Source: an uncultured Cryomorphaceae bacterium
GTDB taxonomy: Bacteria; Bacteroidota; Bacteroidia; Flavobacteriales; Schleiferiaceae
DNA: 8,870 nt
Assembly (NCBI GenBank): GCA_937900215.1
Contig: CALCFH010000501.1
Coordinates: 1-8,870 of the forward strand
Direction of reading: 5' to 3'
Part shown: one piece after another, positions 6,881 through 8,870 of the stretch
How the letters are laid out: each line of letters starts with the position of its first letter
Position numbering within the stretch: the first letter of the stretch is position 1
Position numbers and translations under genes: made by a program
Notes under the pieces: generated by a model
The model's database searches: none
Told to the model about the DNA's origin: nothing
Seen by the model: the letters and a program-made list of their open reading frames with translations, nothing else

Positions 6881-8455
6881 TTAAAAACGACCAGCATAGC
6901 CAACATGAATTATTGTGCTTCTGAAATCAAAAGCTTGACTCCCGTTTTTAGGAACGGCAATGTCGAGATTTACGTATGCATTTTCTAAAAGCAGACTAAT
7001 TCCCGTTCCCAAACCGTAGAATAAATCTAATTCCTTGGATTGATTTTGGATGAATCCGGTATCGAAGAATAGCTTAAAATAGCTTGTAGATTCTAGCCTA
7101 AATCGGTATTCTAAGCTTGTAGTTGCATACTGTTGTGTGAAAATAGATTGTTCAGGAAAAGCTCTCAGCTGTTCAATTCCGCCTACGCGAAACAGCTCAT
7201 TCAAGCTTAGTCGCTCTCCAATAAAAGAGGCGGCTTCGCCTTTTATTCGCAGAATATGTAAGGAATGCAGCTTGAGAAAATGTGTCGCTTTGAGTTCAAA
7301 CCTATATTGATCTTCTGTTGAGATGGGATCTATTCTTTTCCCCGCTGTGGCTTCAATGGAGTACTCTCCGCCTGAGCTTGGAGAAAAGAGCGCATCCGTA
7401 AAATCAGTACTCAACTCAATTCCCCAAAGTTGTTTGGAATAATTTGAGAATTGATCATTGGCGGCAAAGCCTGTTCTCGAGGCCTCATTTCTGTATACAA
7501 CACCGGCAAAGGAGCGGGCGTCTTTGGCATATTTCAGCTTTGAAATCCAGGAGGTGTTTAGAAAAGAAGAATCACGTCGGTAGAGTTCGAATTTATTTTC
7601 AAACCAGAATTTGCTTCCCCATAAATACGGAAGCTTTAACTCCAACTGCAGTTGCTGAGCACCATCGGGTGGCGCCTCCCATTTCAGTCCAATTTTCTCA
7701 CCCTTTTTAAAGGTATTTACCAATTGAATATCCGCTTTTCCAGAAAGAACTACTTGTCCATCTTGGGTATTTAAGCCAAGTAAAAGATCCAATTTATTGG
7801 CTTTTCGCTTTTTTGGATAGAGGTAAATGGCAGCACCTTCTGGGGTAAAAAGCACGGCAGAAGACCGACTGAATTCAACGAAGTTTAGACCGGCCATTTT
7901 TTTAGGGAGATCAATAAGTTTCTGATCTGAATAAACAGCGCCCTGATGCAATTTAAAGTGGTGTTTTAAAAAACCTCTTGAAAGAGAGACTTCGCCCTTT
8001 TGAATGAGTGTGTCAATGAGCAAGAATGGTCCGTTTTGAAGACGGCTCAGGATTTGAATGTCTTCGCCTTGAAAAGAAATCTGGGTGATATCAAGACTGA
8101 TAAAGGGATAGCCATTCTTCGAGTTTTCAAGCAGCAGTTGCTTTTGTTGCAATTGCCATGATTTGTACTCAAGCCCGTTAATAGTCAGCGGGTTCATAAA
8201 GTCGATAGAAAGCAATATATAGTTGGGTGTTCGACTCCACTTTTGGTCATGCCTAAAATAGCCCAGACTTTCGGCATCGGCGAGCAAGGCTGTATAGAAG
8301 GCAGCATGCTTGCTAGAGTCTTGAAAAACGAGTGAATCTTCTGGCGTTTGGCCAAAAGCAGAATGTGTTAAAATCCAATTAGGTTGAGAAAGGCCTAAAA
8401 TGGGCAGCAGGTTAAGGAAAATCCAAATTGTCCCATTGTATAGGCGTTTGGCCAT
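6881..8455 (-). CDS. BamA/TamA (Omp85)-family outer membrane beta-barrel protein
   Basis: Predicted outer-membrane protein of 524 residues. The chosen start at 8455 gives a typical signal peptide (MAKRLYNGTIWIFLNLLPIL and GLSQ, cut near residue 24). The reading frame is open to 8542, but those extra codons lie antiphase inside ung and would bury the signal peptide. Residues about 50-130 have POTRA-like features (LGYFRH, then ENSKNGYPFISLDI). Residues about 135-215 look like a membrane-proximal POTRA: LLIDTLIQKGEVSLSRGFL, HQGAVYSDQKLIDLPKKM, LNFVEF and AAIYLYPK. The barrel starts near KANKLDLLLGL (about 218). Late in the barrel, RVGGIEQLRAF (423-433) matches the Omp85 loop-6 motif (R-x-GG-x-x-x-LRGF), and the last residue is phenylalanine, as usual for barrels. 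It is much shorter than BamA, with about two POTRAs rather than five, so it is not the main BamA. An assembly, translocation or lipid-export role is inferred. The gene overlaps ung by 44 bp. Confidence 0.85.
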   Translation of the reverse strand: MAKRLYNGTIWIFLNLLPILGLSQPNWILTHSAFGQTPEDSLVFQDSSKHAAFYTALLADAESLGYFRHDQKWSRTPNYILLSIDFMNPLTINGLEYKSWQLQQKQLLLENSKNGYPFISLDITQISFQGEDIQILSRLQNGPFLLIDTLIQKGEVSLSRGFLKHHFKLHQGAVYSDQKLIDLPKKMAGLNFVEFSRSSAVLFTPEGAAIYLYPKKRKANKLDLLLGLNTQDGQVVLSGKADIQLVNTFKKGEKIGLKWEAPPDGAQQLQLELKLPYLWGSKFWFENKFELYRRDSSFLNTSWISKLKYAKDARSFAGVVYRNEASRTGFAANDQFSNYSKQLWGIELSTDFTDALFSPSSGGEYSIEATAGKRIDPISTEDQYRFELKATHFLKLHSLHILRIKGEAASFIGERLSLNELFRVGGIEQLRAFPEQSIFTQQYATTSLEYRFRLESTSYFKLFFDTGFIQNQSKELDLFYGLGTGISLLLENAYVNLDIAVPKNGSQAFDFRSTIIHVGYAGRF

Positions 8456-8870
8456 TTTGTTGGAGGTAGTGATTGGTTTTAGAAAAATGCTTGCATCCTT
8501 CAAAACCTCTAAAGTAAGATAGCGGCGAAGGATGTGCAGCATGAAGAATTAAATGTCGGCTTGGATGAATGAAAACGGATTTTTTCTTTGCATGGTTTCC
8601 CCAAAGTAAAAAAACAAGATGATTTTTTTCTTCTGAGAGTGTTCGAATGATTAAATCAGTAAATGATTCCCAGCCCCAGTGCCGGTGACTTCCCGGTTTA
8701 GACTCTTCTACGCTAAGACTAGAATTAAGGAGCAAGACTCCCTGTTTCGCCCAACTTGAAAGGTTGCCGTGTTGGATGTCTATTTCACACTCTAAATCAT
8801 TCTGAAGCTCTTTAAAAATATTGCGGAGTGAAGGCGGAATTTTAACGCCAAAGGGTACGGAAAAACTCAA
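8412..8870 (-). CDS. ung: uracil-DNA glycosylase (family 1 Ung), 5' end cut by the window
   Basis: Cytoplasmic base-excision repair enzyme that removes uracil from DNA. The frame is open to the window edge, where it reads LSFSVPFGVKIPPSLRNIFK, the conserved block just after the catalytic GQDPYH motif. About 70 residues with the catalytic aspartate are therefore missing off the edge; 152 codons remain, and the TTG at the boundary is an internal leucine. Visible family landmarks are WAKQGVLLLNSSLSV (which carries the uracil-recognition asparagine region), LLWGNHAKKK, and HPSPLS with the catalytic histidine (codon at 8534-8532) and the leucine loop that enters the minor groove. RGFEGCKHFSKTN follows, then PIQW near the end. 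RGFEGC differs from the usual RGFFGC by one residue. The end of the gene contains the start and signal-peptide codons of the barrel gene, so the two are probably cotranscribed. Confidence 0.95.
   Translation of the reverse strand: MSFSVPFGVKIPPSLRNIFKELQNDLECEIDIQHGNLSSWAKQGVLLLNSSLSVEESKPGSHRHWGWESFTDLIIRTLSEEKNHLVFLLWGNHAKKKSVFIHPSRHLILHAAHPSPLSYFRGFEGCKHFSKTNHYLQQNGQTPIQWDNLDFP

Noticed and set aside
8456..8542. ATG at 8542 as the start of the barrel protein
   Set aside because: The 29 extra codons are the out-of-frame image of the conserved HPSPLS region of ung and would place the signal peptide internally.
8868..8870. TTG at the right edge as the start of ung
   Set aside because: It encodes the leucine of the internal GLSFSVPFG block; the catalytic GQDPYH motif lies beyond the window.
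1..8870. Mobile element, CRISPR array, phage or defence island
   Set aside because: I saw no transposase, integrase, terminal inverted repeats, spaced direct repeats or tRNA target; all six genes are chromosomal families with similar composition.

Overview
The window looks like an ordinary piece of Bacteroidota chromosome, most likely from a Flavobacteriales- or Cytophagales-like marine or freshwater lineage. Three things point there. The secreted M1 peptidase ends in a C-terminal sorting domain of the type IX secretion system (T9SS). A GWxTD-family lipoprotein lies next to a short BamA/TamA-type barrel protein with POTRA-like segments. The valyl-tRNA synthetase has PGTDHASIATEAK in place of the usual PGTDHAGIATQ. 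Base composition is moderate and even across all genes, Shine-Dalgarno sites are essentially absent, and genes are tightly packed. I see no tRNA, rRNA, insertion sequence, CRISPR array, integrase or other sign of transfer.

Layout: valS runs on the + strand from the left edge to 2382, with its 5' end cut by the window. Everything else is on the - strand and reads right to left: ung (cut by the right edge), a BamA/TamA-family outer-membrane barrel protein, a GWxTD lipoprotein, the 23S rRNA 2'-O-methyltransferase rlmB, and a T9SS-exported M1 metallopeptidase. The five - strand genes are linked by a 44-bp overlap, a 54-bp spacer, a 56-bp overlap and a 6-bp gap, so they could form one transcription unit. 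The unit meets valS tail to tail with no intergenic base: the TAG of valS ends at 2382 and the TGA of the peptidase begins at 2383. No stretch longer than 54 bases lacks a gene.

Functionally the cluster mixes housekeeping (uracil excision by Ung, ribosome modification by RlmB, tRNA charging by ValRS) with the cell envelope (barrel protein, lipoprotein, secreted peptidase). The most interesting pair is the barrel protein and the GWxTD lipoprotein. The GWxTD family has no established function as far as I know, and its position directly after an outer-membrane barrel gene suggests a shared envelope role. I did not find a clear undescribed system; the findings are modest and graded accordingly.
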